From: Cladophialophora immunda
Lineage: Eukaryota; Ascomycota; Eurotiomycetes; Chaetothyriales; Herpotrichiellaceae
Direction: 5' to 3'
Length of the DNA stretch: 64,000 nucleotides
NCBI RefSeq assembly: GCF_000835495.1
Contig: NW_015622544.1
Coordinates: forward strand, 4,616,855-4,680,854
Shown piece after piece: positions 42,735-54,000 of this stretch; the first letter of the stretch is position 1, and each line of letters opens with the position of its first letter. The position numbers and the translations under genes are program-made. The notes under the pieces were generated by a model. The model did no database searches. It worked only from the letters and a program-made list of their open reading frames with translations, and was not told the origin of the DNA.

Positions 42735-43206
42735 TGTAAGGCACTGTGCTGGTGACGCTAGCCAAACATGTGGGATTCAGGATCTTTCATCTCGCGTGAG
42801 CGTCAAGACCGTGCAAATAAACGTTGATGTCGGAATTGCTGTGCTGATTGATTCAACGTTGGTAAGGGTCTCTAGAGAAGGCAGCAGTTGCAAGCTGCTG
42901 GTTGGTTGGCAACGGGTGTTGCCACCCGAAGGGCGACCTTTAACCCGCCTTGCCCGCTTATCAACGATCTACATCACGGGAATCTGCCCACTCCATATCG
43001 AAGCTTGTTCATATGGCACGGTCACTTGCCATTCCTCGAACACAGCACCGTTCCTTACTCCAGGCCGTACTTGCATACCCTCCGGTCGAGATTTTCTATC
43101 CACCGCGCTCCTAGCAGAATTCCGAGAACGAAAGGCCGACGATGGTACAAGTCACGCCTAGGTTATAGCCAAAAGACGCAGACACAACTGATGACGGTGG
43201 CCCACC
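42735..43206. promoter_or_regulatory. Shared divergent promoter, STB6-like and RMD5
   Basis: 472 bp separate the two start codons, so regulatory DNA must be shared or closely packed. No factor-binding site is claimed. Confidence 0.5.
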
Positions 43207-44439
43207 ATGGACAATATACAGAAAGAACACGAGAAAGTGTGGAATAATAGCAAGCTGTCAAGGACGACTGGCCATGTCGACGACATCATTAGATCCCTTC
43301 AGAGGGCAAGGAACGCCATTGCCGAAGATCCCACGTCGAGACAGATTACACTGGCAAAACTGCAGAATCCAGTCAAGACATCATTCGACGGTATCTTCTC
43401 GGGATTGAAAGACACGCATGGACTACACAACAAATATACAAGAGCGTTGGACAAAGTCTTCAAGGACAAGGTGCCGAGCAGCGAGATTGACGCTCTGTCC
43501 ACACACCCCGCGTTAATCAACCGAGCAGTCTACTTGCATTTGCTTCGAGAAGGACTATTTGAAGTGGCGTCGACCCTTCATTCCGAGGCGCTTGAGAGAC
43601 AGCAGGCTCAACAGGAGATAGCAGCTCATTTGGAGTTGGATCTGTCGATGGAGCATCCCCTAGGGCTGGACGAGAACAAGGAAGAAAGCATGCAGGAACA
43701 GTTTTCGAACATGTACCACATCTTAAGTGAACTCAAGGACCACCACAACTTGCAGCCTGCTATCGACTGGGCTAGGAGCAACGCGACAGCATTGGAAGCT
43801 CGTGGTAGTAACCTGGAGTTTGAACTCTGCAGATTGCAATTTGTCAATTTGTTCCTTGACCGTCGAGAAGAAGACCAGTACGACTTTGAAGCACCCATAC
43901 GTGCTCTTCAATACGCGCAAAGAGAGTTCCAGTCTTTTCGAGGTCGGTACTTAGTCGAGATACAGCAGCTGATGGGCGCCATACCCTTTTGCTCCAACTT
44001 GGAGGAGTCACCATACAGCCTCAGATTCAACAATTCTACCACATGGGATGAAGTGGCAACTTCTTTCACACGAGAGTTCTGCTCACTCCTCGAGCTATCT
44101 GCCGATTCACCGTTGTACATAGCAGCTACTGCGGGAGCGATCGCCCTACCCATACTTCTCAAATTGCAGACCATTCAGAAGCAGAAACGGACCGAATGGA
44201 CGTCGGCCAACGAGCTCCCTGTGGAAACACCACTCCCTCCCTCCTATCAATTTCACTCGATTTTTGTTTGTCCTGTATCGAAGGAACAAACCACGGATCT
44301 GAATCCGCCGATGATGCTGCCTTGTTGTCATGTCATTGCACAGGAATCACTACAGAAGCTCAGCAAAGGCGCCAAATTCAAATGTCCCTATTGTCCGGTC
44401 GAGAGCCATCCAAAGGAGGCAAAGATAGTCATTTTGTGA
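43207..44439 (+). CDS. RMD5: RMD5/GID2 subunit of the GID/CTLH ubiquitin ligase
   Basis: Single exon, 410 residues, start at 43207 (CCACCATGG). Order of parts: N-terminal helices, LisH-type segment INRAVYLHLLREGLFEVAS (about 98-125), CTLH/CRA helices (SELKDHHNLQPAIDW, LRALQ-like region ALQYAQREFQSFRG), and a degenerate RING at the end, CPVSKEQTTDLNPPMMLPCC with CPYCP. The RING lacks some zinc ligands of classical RINGs, as is known for Rmd5, which pairs with Gid9/Fyv10 RING to make the active ligase. In yeast the complex destroys gluconeogenic enzymes when glucose returns. The length fits the family. The gene is head-to-head with the STB6-like gene. Confidence 0.95.
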   Translation: MDNIQKEHEKVWNNSKLSRTTGHVDDIIRSLQRARNAIAEDPTSRQITLAKLQNPVKTSFDGIFSGLKDTHGLHNKYTRALDKVFKDKVPSSEIDALSTHPALINRAVYLHLLREGLFEVASTLHSEALERQQAQQEIAAHLELDLSMEHPLGLDENKEESMQEQFSNMYHILSELKDHHNLQPAIDWARSNATALEARGSNLEFELCRLQFVNLFLDRREEDQYDFEAPIRALQYAQREFQSFRGRYLVEIQQLMGAIPFCSNLEESPYSLRFNNSTTWDEVATSFTREFCSLLELSADSPLYIAATAGAIALPILLKLQTIQKQKRTEWTSANELPVETPLPPSYQFHSIFVCPVSKEQTTDLNPPMMLPCCHVIAQESLQKLSKGAKFKCPYCPVESHPKEAKIVIL

Positions 44440-45966
44440 AAGCGATTTGGGTGGGGACAGTTTGTGAGAGTCCATTTAGCGCTACGACCGGAGCTTCACT
44501 TGACTCGCGTTCTGGAAAACTGCGCATACAGTAGGCCGGCGTTGTCAAGGAGCATTGACAGCGTGACCAAGAGCAATCCATCGGGGCATTGTGCATACAC
44601 TTGGGGGAGCCACGAATGACCAGCAGCCAGAGGGATTGCAACGTGATGGAGATGGGGCCAGCAATGGCATGCATAGTGAACATAGTCATAGGGACTCTGT
44701 TCGATTGATCCGGACGACGGCGCAAGGACCAATGATATCCAGGACATTGTCTTACAGTTGCAGTCGCAACATGTCAAGGTTGATAGATTAATCAGATCCC
44801 AACTCTGCTCTCCTTCTTTCATCCACCCAGCCTATCTCCTTGTATGATCGGGGAGAACGGGTGAGGTCAGGCTCCTGGAGCACTAATGCCAGGTACACAA
44901 ATGGAGCAAATGGCCAACAAATGACAATCGAAGAACCAATGTTCATTGCAGAGCCGAAGACTGCGCTCTTTTCTGCTTCGGGCATCGGAGCTGCATGGTA
45001 GGGACGACGCCTAATGTTTCATGTTTTTTGCCTCACTCCGCCCATGGACATGGCCTGTACACCATCTTTTTCTCAATACATGACCTAGTCTCCCCGGTAG
45101 AACTCCGTTGTTCTGTTCTCGCTGCCTTCAGTCCCGGTTCTTTCTCTTTGATTGCCTGCGACGATCTGTGATTCGGTCGCACCGGCTTAAAAGTGCTTCC
45201 TTTTATGACTGTTCACCGTCGATCGGTCGAATCTGGGGGATGTGACTGGTCACTTTGGCCGCTGGGGGGACTCGGCACGCAAGGGGACAAAGGTCCAGGT
45301 GGCGAGGAGGAGGCACTACCAACATGCAGGTTGCTTCGCCTACAGAACTAGCCCATGGTCCCCCGGGTATCCTTGTAACTCTGACCAGACATGGGCACCG
45401 TGGGGAGACATACAGGAGGGGGCGAAAGCTGCCAGCCGCAGTCGAGTCACATCGAGCGACCCAGCCAGGCCAGTCAGACTCGATGTTCCGCCCCCAGAAG
45501 ACCCACGAGGCCGTAAAGAGCTTGCATATCAGTCACATGCCTGCGCTCTTCGTTCGTGTTAAGTGGGTTCCACCTGCGACGCGGGAGACCGTGTCGAGCT
45601 TCCGACAGCTTCATCTAGGCTCGATGCAGTCTGGGAAACTCGTCGCATTGATAAGCTTCCCAGCAGCCTGCCCTTGGAAGGGGGAGCAACCTGGCCGCCA
45701 TGTCCGACCATCAAAAGCTGCTCTTCTCCTGCTGTCAGAATGTTCTTCTCAACCTTCCCTCCTCGCTCTGCCTGATTCCATCAATTCCAGGCAGTTCTAT
45801 CTTCGTGTCTCTGCCCTCCGTGTTTTTTTCATGTACCAATGCTGCCTTCCATCGCTTTCTTCCTGTCCCTGACTTGACCACACTCGCTGCTACTGACTCT
45901 CCTTTCTCCCTTTGACTCCCCCGTATAGGCTGCACAGGGCTCTTTGCGCAAGGGCTTTCGACAACA
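44440..45966. promoter_or_regulatory. Long spacer and BTB-gene leader
   Basis: 1.5 kb. The last 250 bp are pyrimidine-rich and probably the 5' UTR of the BTB gene. Open frames up to 205 codons (45255-45872) show no family features. No repeat or RNA gene seen. Confidence 0.45.
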
Positions 45967-46984
45967 ATGTTCAGCAGCAAGAGACCGCAACAATCAAACA
46001 GCTTCTCCTCTCGCTATGGGACAAGCAAGTCCACAAAGCCCAAGTCCTCCTTCCGAGAGCAATCCGTTACCCGAGGTCTCCAGCGCTCCGAGTCGATGAG
46101 GTCTCATAGAAGGGAACACAGTACTCATACAAGCCCACCAGTTGGGAGGTAAGTGACAGACCTCCTCTCCACACCGAGCTCTACTGACCAACTTTCTGCA
46201 ACAGCACCCTCACCTCCGCCATCATCACCATCTGCGTTGGTCCCGAGCAGAGACTCTTTGCCGGCCACGAAGAAGTCCTCTCGCGCTCCCCCTTCTTCGA
46301 AGCTGCCTGCAAGGGCCAGTTCTTTGAATCCAACGCCAGAAGGATCAACTTGCCTGACGAACAGCCAGAGATCCTGTCTGCTGTTCTGGAATACCTCTAC
46401 AGAGGAGACTACTATCCGAAGTTGCTGCATAACAAGAAAAAGGATACCTGGGAATTGGAAGACGAGGCCAATGGGTCCAATGTGACCATATATCATCATG
46501 GCGCCAAACAGACCTTGATGAGGGATACAGTCATTTAGTATGTTGTGCCCACCACCGGTCTGCTCATCTGCAGCTACTGACAACTACTCTTCCCCCACAG
46601 CTGTTCGGCCGAATTGTATGGCCTTGAAGAACTTAAACGCCTTGCCCTTCGCAAACAAGGCCTGCGACAAGGCATGCAGATCTCTACCATCCTTGCCTCG
46701 GCGCGCTATGCTTACAGCCACACCCCTGACTCTGACTCGAAGCTTCGAGCCCAATACCTCACCTTGATCATCCGTAGCCGCAACAACTTCAAGAAGAGCG
46801 GCACCATGAAGGTCGAAATGGAGCAAGGCGGCACCTTGTTCTTTGATCTTTTCGTTGCTATGTGCAACCATATGGTATGTCGCCCACACTTTGAACTTTG
46901 AGCTTCACGACATGGACTGACTATACGACATAGGACGACCTCAAAACACTCCGCTCCCCTTTCACATCACCGTTCACTCGCTAG
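45967..46984 (+). CDS. BTB/POZ domain protein
   Basis: Four exons: 45967-46148, 46205-46537, 46601-46874 and 46934-46984, together 279 residues in phase. Residues 1-60 are Ser/Arg-rich and probably disordered. The BTB fold begins near residue 61 (TLTSAIITICVGPEQRLFAGHEEVLSRSPFFE; only the pattern around LFAGHEEVLSRSPFF is needed to recognise it) and includes PEILSAVLEYLYRGDYYP. After that comes LYGLEELKRLALRKQG, the helical end of BTB. No Kelch, MATH or zinc-finger repeats follow. BTB proteins dimerise and often act as cullin-3 adaptors or transcription regulators; nothing in the sequence chooses between these. Confidence 0.9.
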
Positions 46985-48698
46985 AGAGTGACTCCTGAAG
47001 ACGATGTGCTCCCCATTTTGTATCATGCTAGTCCCTTCCACCTAAATTGCCAGCTACGTGAGGATATCCGATCCCGCCACAAATTGTACCAGTTTTGCTG
47101 TGGATTACCCAGCGTCCCGGAGTTGATTGGATATTGTGCTGTCGGATGTCTATTTCTGCTGCCCTTTTGTATCACTATCCAACAAAAACCAACACTGACT
47201 GCCCTGTCCCCAATGGGAAAGGGACGAGGTCGATATCATTTCCAAGAGGAAATGTCGCACTGTACTACCATTTCGGGTCTATCTGGAAAGAGAAGAATCT
47301 CAGACCACCAAGGGCGAGAGTGGGAGAGGAATGCTCGGTCGTATCTGCTATCAGATTTGAACAACTCAGTCATTGTCTCGGATGCAGCGTATGAATGCTT
47401 CGTCTAGAGAGAAAATTAACGCAATGGAATTGATTTCTTCCAGAAGCTGTAGAGACCCTTAATCCTGACTATAGATAGCAGCCGTTTCTTCGAGCACTTT
47501 TTGGCCTTAATCCCCCAAAGAAAGCATGAAGATGCCGGGCACAGCGATCCGACTTGCCTCATTCTCCGACATTTTCGGCCAGTTGGAGGTCTATTGGTTG
47601 ATTTCTCGCAGCATTCCCTCACGTAGATATCCGGCACCTTATAGCGCAAAGGCAGCCAGCCGAGTCGTTTCCTGGCCGAAAAGCCCCGGTTTCCTGGTCG
47701 GTCGGTCCGCTGCCCATCCAGGCCCTGGTCTCGCTAATGCAGGCCGCGGTGCCTGGCTCAAGGCAACGAGAGGCTGACAAAGGGGGAGAAGGTGAATTTG
47801 AGTTTGTTGGAGCTTGGACCCTTGAAAGCTCGAATCATACCCAGCTGTACCGAGCTCCTTGTACCCATATTTGCGCTGTGTTTGTATGCAGTGATAACGG
47901 GGCACTTTGACTCGTTCTCCCCAAACTCGAGAAAAAGCGGGTCAAAGCACCGCACCAATACTTCCTCTGGTGGTCACTTTGCCTGATCACATCCACACCT
48001 CGACTCACACGTTCCCACCTTCAGCCTCCATTGTGAGAGTTATCCAGCTGCGTGACGCGATGGGCCAGAAGATGGGCATGCTTCCATGTGCGGATCAACC
48101 GTTCCCTCCTCCCCTCTCGCTGGGACCCGTTGCTTTCGATTCCAGTGTGATCCGTTGCACTCTCCTGGGAAGATGGAGGTGTGGATATTCAGACAAGGTT
48201 GCTCAGCAGAGCGTCGACCAGCATCCTTCGACCAAGGTCAGCTCCACCATTGGTTGTTGCCGGAAGCAGCTAGCGCGAGCGGCGCTGCCTGCTGGCTTGG
48301 ATTCGATCTGCCTTGCCGAAGAGGCGGCTCGACACCTGAGGAACATCGTGAACCAGTCATTCTAGCCATCAAAAGGTCAACCCGGTGGCCGCCTTGAAGT
48401 AGATGCAGCGGCCTAAACTGTGTGTGGGTGTGGCTCTTTGACTGCATTTTCGGTGACATGCTTGCCGTGTTCAGATCGAGACTGGACCCTTTTGAAAGAA
48501 GCTGTTTGCTATAAATGTGACTTAAACTCAGCACCGTAGCAGATAAGAGTGCTTCGTTGGGATGATCCAGCCCTCCAATAGCGTTGGGCAGGGATGTAAT
48601 GGTTGTGTGAATTTGTCCATCGCGTAGACGAGCCTCAAGTTCGCCAGATGTAGCCTCAAACAGTGAGTAAGTGTTACTCTGGCATGTGTTTCTTCCAT
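46985..48698. other. Convergent intergenic region, 1.7 kb
   Basis: Between BTB (+) and CSN12 (-). No recognised gene; scattered small frames only. It is longer than a normal 3'-3' spacer in this window. Confidence 0.45.
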
Positions 48699-50324
48699 TC
48701 AGACACCTGTACCAGGAAAGGCACCAGCCTTACTGAGTACGACGATGCCACGGTCGCGAGCAATGTAACCTTTCATCATGTTCTGCGGCGGCAAAAGAGC
48801 CAGGAATTCAAAGTCAGCATTTTCCCTTCTAGGCCAGGGATCGGAGCAGAGCTTTCGCTAGTTGAGTTACATGGATCATGTTGTACCAGGCATCCGGCCA
48901 TCACCAAGGCAACAGCGGCGTTAAGCCGTGCTTTGTAAGGGAGGCACCCCTGTTGAAAGAAAGACGAATGAAGCGAAAGGATGTTGGCAAACGAACATAA
49001 AATAGGCAACGGGACGCACCTTATAGATCATATTGGCCAGGAAACACTCAACCTCGTCCCTATCAACCAACACGTCCGTGCCACCCTTATAACTCACGCG
49101 CATTCCGGCCTCGAATTCTTCGATACGGATCCTTGTGCGACGGATTTTGCCTGTCACCTCGCCAGTCGTTGCGTCCTTGGTATCCTCCCAGCCTGCTGCC
49201 AGGAAGACTTTCCGGAACAGGTTGCGCAGGCAGAGACCACGGGTGCGCTCAAGAGTGAGATAGATACGTCGTCTGACTAATTCTGATTCAGCTTCAGAAA
49301 GAGCATCGTCGAAAGCGGCGAGTGAGCCGGCGCGAATGGCAGTGAATAGTGGCGTGAAGATCTTTGCCAGAGTTGGATAAGGAGCCAACAGGGCGTTTCT
49401 GGGAAGTTGGTGGTGGTTGATGATGTGTGCTGGGACTAGGTAAGTCAGGATCTGCTCTTGGTTCTTCATGGAATCCTTGTGACACAGTTGAAATGCCTCC
49501 ATCAGATTCTGCTCCGCGTCGACGTAGTTCTCCTGCAGGAACTCAATGACTCCCCGGTAATACTTGAATGTGCATTGGTGGGATTTGGGGAATCGCGCCA
49601 GATTGGGGATGTCATCTGCTGCGGCTTCCAGAGCACGAATGACATTTTTTGTAAGCGAGACCGAATTGAGTTTGAAGTATGTCTTGAAGAGCAGGTTGGT
49701 GGTGCTGTAAATGCCCCATCTGCGTGACTCACTCTCCTCGGCTCGGTCACTCAAGCATATCGTGAACATTCGGTTGATGGTCCAGGCGGCCTGCTCCAAT
49801 TTCTCGTTCTTGTTTGTGTCGCCCATGATATCGTCGGAGAAGCCACTCGCAAAGACATCTCCATTTCCTTCTTTGGCCTTGGTCTCGCTGTCTGCTCTCA
49901 TGGCTATCATGCGGAGATATTTCCCGGCAACGCTGAGGCACGGAACAGTCCAGGCCTGGAATCCAAAGTTGGTGTATCCTCTAACCAGGTGATTGCACAA
50001 CTCTCTGTAGGCATCAAATGCCTTGGACCAGTCGCCGGTGCCGGCGCCTTGCCGTAGCGCGACAAGTTCTTTGACACATTTCCATAGAGCAACGAAGATG
50101 TCAACCCAAGCATTCGCTTCGGCCTTGGGCAATTTGGCAGCATTGCGGTCTTGGATGATGTGATAGCGTACATCCGCCGAGACCGTCTGATAGTTTGATA
50201 TCTGCGCGAATGACTCGAGTCGACGGGGGTCCCGTTCTGTGTCGATGGGAGCTAGACAGGATGCGAGCAGCGGGCCATACCCTACCCGCTGGGCTTCGTG
50301 GAAATCCGCAAAGATGCTCCCCAT
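48699..50324 (-). CDS. CSN12: PCI-domain protein CSN12 (COP9 signalosome-associated, Thp1/PCID2 type)
   Basis: Exon 1 is 50324-49020 and exon 2 is 48782-48699, with a 237-bp intron (49019-48783, GTGCGT...GCAG). The start at 50324 (MGSIFADFHEAQ) follows the family; the frame is open further upstream but that is leader. The last exon gives MKGYIARDRGIVVLSK and ends FPGTGV, the conserved C-terminus, which reading straight through the intron would miss. TPR-like helices fill the middle (CTFKYYRGVIEFLQENYVDA) and the PCI/winged-helix part comes at the end (VDRDEVECFLANMIYK). 462 residues is normal. In fungi CSN12 associates with the signalosome, and its relatives act in mRNA export (TREX-2). Divergent from eL20. 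Confidence 0.94.
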
Positions 50325-50637
50325 CAGACCAAAATGTTCTGGTGTAATTGCAAGACAAACGAAGAGCAAGTTGTTATGGAGGGAAGTTTGTTTGGGCTCC
50401 TTCAAATGACGAAGAAAGTCCGACTGACCAATCACCGGGCCCCTGGGAAGGAGCGCCAAGGAAAACGCAACTCTTGGCACACGAACCTAGATCGAAACTT
50501 GAAATCCGACGCCTGGCTGCTGGACTCTCTCAGCGATCAAAAGCACATCGACGACGAGCCACGTTTTGAGGTCGATCAAACACAGTCAAGGTATGTGAGA
50601 ATCCGTCTATGGACATTTCAAGGCTAACTCGGCGCAG
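50325..50637. promoter_or_regulatory. Divergent promoter region, CSN12 and eL20
   Basis: 313 bp between the two start codons. A possible 5' UTR intron of eL20 lies at 50591-50637 (GTATGT...GCAG), directly before the ATG. Confidence 0.5.
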
Positions 50638-51564
50638 ATGGGTAAGTCTCTGCATCACAATTCCTCTCTCCCTACGAGCCACTTTTTTGTCGAGTTCACG
50701 AGCGCCCACGAGGAATTTTCAATTGGAGGTTTCCGCAAAAGATTCTAGAGAAATATGATGGGGAAGCCTGTGAAGAGATGCATACGTGAAGGGAACAGCA
50801 TGTCTCGCAATTCTTCGAAGCAGAATGTTCGAAAGAGAAGGGACATCCTCTCCGCCTTGGGATTGGAATTGAACGACACCAGGCCCACGCTCATAATCAC
50901 GGCAAGCGTATATTCAAGGGAACGCAGACTGACATGTCCACCGCACAGGTCGCCTTCAGGAATACCAGGTCATCGGGCGGTCGCTGCCCACCGACGCGAA
51001 CCCGACGCCCAAGCTGTACCGCATGCGCATCTTCGCACCCAACACCGTGGTGGCCAAGTCGCGCTTCTGGTACTTCCTGTCCAAGCTGCGCAAGCTCAAG
51101 AAATCCACCGGCGAGGTCGTGTCCCTCAACGTCATCCACGAGAAGCGGCCCCTGAAGGTCAAGAACTTTGGCATCTGGATCCGATACGACTCGCGCTCCG
51201 GCACGCACAACATGTACAAGGAGTACCGGGAGATGAGCCGCACCGATGCCGTCGAGGCGCTGTACCAGGACATGGCTGCCAGACATCGTGCCCGATTCAG
51301 GAGCATCCACGTAGGGTTTTTTTTTTCCTTTCAAACTTGTCTCTCTGACTTCCCTCGGAGAGGGGAAAGAAAGGGGAAAAAAAACATTGCTGACCATGCA
51401 TGCCCCTCCAGATCCTCAAAGTCGTCGAAATCACCAACCCCAACGATGTCAAGCGACCATACATCAAGCAGCTGATCACGCGCAACCTCAAATTCCCGCT
51501 CCCCCACCGCAGCAGCCTCCAGAAGAAGCTCTTCTCCTCCAAGAGACCTTCCACATTTGCTTAA
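50638..51564 (+). CDS. RPL20: Large ribosomal subunit protein eL20
   Basis: Three coding exons: 50638-50641 (only ATGG), 50949-51310 and 51412-51564, 172 residues. The 4-nt first exon is followed by a 307-bp intron with GTAAGT donor; joining at 50949 gives [11 protein letters not shown], the conserved start. The body [40 protein letters not shown] and HRARFRSIH is typical of eL20 (L18a), and the end [12 protein letters not shown] matches. The protein sits on the 60S subunit near the central protuberance. A further intron may lie in the 5' UTR (50591-50637). Codons are strongly C-ending, as expected of a highly expressed gene. A T-run marks the second intron. Confidence 0.97.
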
Positions 51565-52884
51565 GTACGACGGTCCTTCTCGAGCGAGCGGTCGCGAGCG
51601 TGTTGTGGTTCTTGCGAGACGGAGGGGTTCTTCACGGTCTGGACCTGCTGTTTGGACGAGGACACCAACACGTGGAGGGGGGTTACGATCGGGTGGTGGT
51701 TTGTGGTCATTGAAACATCCCGTGACATGAAGAACTGAAATAGGGATGGGGGTTTAGAGTGTTCGAGCTGCATCCAGCAAGAGATGATGGGGCGACTCGA
51801 ACAACAATGACGCCGGGGAAAGCAAAGGGCGTGGTTTCATTTACTGCATTGCCTGGGTTGACGACAAATCGAAGGGAACGGAGAAGAAAAGAATATTGAT
51901 CAATCAATCCATTCACAACCAGTCAGTCGGAGAGACGTGCTTCTTGCCACAGGTTCCTCAGCGGCGGAGAACGTGCATGCAAGCTTTCTTCTACTACCCA
52001 GTTACAGTGCTTAGCCAATGCCACAACGTCTCAATCTCGGGGATGACGGGACACATTCCCCCCAAAGAAGGTTCCTGGAGAAGACAGCGCAAATACTGGC
52101 ATACGTACTTGTAGGAAGGGATGGAGACCTAAGAGGTAGGAATTAAAAGTGCTCCGTAGCAGTGTGCTTCTTCCGGCGCCCACTTTCTACCACGTTACCA
52201 CCCCTCATTCATCCTTTCCTCCATTTGAGCTCAATCTTTTACCCAGACACTGAGCAGGTCCAGAAGACGCTTCGAGCATCTGTATCTTGCCCCTTTTGGT
52301 TCTATGTTGCAGTTGGTAGTCTCGGCCATAGCATCCAACATACATTTGAGGCTTCTACCCAAAATCCCTCGCGCCAGATCGTGTATGGTTCTCCCCTGTC
52401 GAAGACTGACTTGGATGGCGTAACTGTTTCTTTCCCTGCTTGTCAACGGCCGCCGTCGTGGTGATCACACCTTTTTGGCGCATTATCATCGCGATTTAGA
52501 GGACCGGGAAACGCGACGTGAAAGTGGAGTCCTGGAGAAGCACAGCGCTCGTCAAACCATACTTATTATCCGGAGATCATATAAAATACTGTACATCACA
52601 AGGTCTGGCCCAGGGTTTGGCACAATCATGATCAGAAGTGCGAGCAGGGGAAAATTCTTGCCAGGATTATATGCGCACCCCAAAGCACACAGGCGCTAAC
52701 CGAACGGCTTGTAAGCTGCAGAATTATATGAACATTCGTTCTCCATCACTTTATCCTCATTTTGCTCCTTCAAGGACTCCAAGCATGGCGACGGTTCTTG
52801 CTCGTACTGTATGTCCAAAGCGAGACGCATCGCGTATAGGTGCAGAAAGACTCGGAGATCCTTCCAGAACATGGCGGTCGGGGG
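51565..52884. other. Convergent intergenic region, 1.3 kb
   Basis: Between eL20 (+) and the methyltransferase (-). Sequence near 52540-52720 is AT-rich. No gene recognised; small frames only. Confidence 0.45.
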
Positions 52885-54000
52885 TTATGATTCGTTTAGG
52901 CGAGGTGCTCTGGCCGTGATGATATGGATTTGGTTGTAGACATGGACATCGGTATCCGCAGCCTGGGCTAGTGCTTCGGCGCAAAGGCGTTGGACGTGAT
53001 CAGCACGCCAACCGTGGAATCTGCACATAGGCGCAAGAGTGAGAGCCTCGAGTCCGTGGGCACCGCCGCCGTCATGGTCCGGGCCCATCATTGTGTGCCA
53101 CCATCGCGACATGCGTCCCATGTAGTCGTCAGGCTTGCCCCATGTATTCAAGGGAATCTGGAATACAACGTGGCTGAGATCCCTGAACCCTATGCGCCTC
53201 AAGGTGTCGTCCACCGTTGGGTCCCAATGAAGACGACGACCGGCTGCTTCAAAGGTAGTCTTGATGTAGAGTTCCCACCACTCTTTCAGCTTTCCCTGCT
53301 GTAACGTACCGTCGTCACATCGAGGCTCGAAGTCGAACTCGACCCATTCAAAGTACCCTCCGGGAACGAGATGGACGAGAATCTTCTGAAAGAGTGAGTC
53401 CCAGTTCGAAACGCTGCCCAAGCCCATCCCAAGGTGGATAAGGTCCCATGACGCTTCTCCCAAAGCCCATGGTCCCTCGTAATCCCAAGGGACGGTGTAA
53501 TCGACTGAGTCACTGGGATTCGGCGGCCCTTGGAAAAATATGTCGACGCCTCTGAATTCAGCGTCCTTGAAAGCGGTCGACATCTCTATGACCCAGACGC
53601 CGGTGCCGCAACCCAAGTCAAGGACGCGAGGCCGACGAGGTCGATCGTCCCACCCATCTGTGCGAATCTGGAGAATTTCGTGTGGGACTTCGGTGAGCCG
53701 TCGAGCCTTGGGTCTGATGACCTTGAGCAAGGTGTGTACCATATCCATCCTTCTTGTCTCTGCTTCGTCGTGGGGCAACAAGTATTGTCCACTAGGGTCA
53801 AACTTGTGTTAGCCGTCTATAAGAGGAAGGAATTGAGGTGCTTACAGTCTGTAGGCCCCATATTCTCGACCAAATTCTTGCACCCTTGTCCTCCAAGGAG
53901 GAAGATCGGGATTCATTGATACCACGTTGGATGGGCGTATGTGGGCTTCGAAGTTTGGAGGGACGAAGTCGTTGGATGTTTGCGATTGACTGTCGCCCAT
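52885..54000 (-). CDS. LaeA-like S-adenosylmethionine methyltransferase
   Basis: Two exons, 54000-53846 and 53791-52885, with a 54-bp intron (GTAAGC...CTAG), together 353 residues. The join gives YGAYRLGQYLLPHDEAE, the start segment of the fungal LaeA-like group (typically YLLPxDxxExxRxD). Motif I is VLDLGCGTGVWVIEM, with acidic VDIFFQGPP following and a later region GLGSVSNWDSLFQKIL. The family is large: LaeA itself regulates secondary metabolism through the velvet complex, but most paralogues have unknown substrates. No velvet or secondary-metabolite genes lie nearby here, so a specific regulatory role is not supported. The SAM-dependent fold is well supported; the target is not known. Confidence 0.88.

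Noticed and set aside
45255..45872. Plus-strand frame of 205 codons before the BTB gene
   Set aside because: No family resemblance; lies in the spacer and pyrimidine-rich leader.
52885..54000. Secondary-metabolite cluster around the LaeA-like gene
   Set aside because: No polyketide synthase, peptide synthetase, terpene cyclase or cytochrome P450 is nearby; the ABC transporter and oxygenase are too far away and separated by housekeeping genes.
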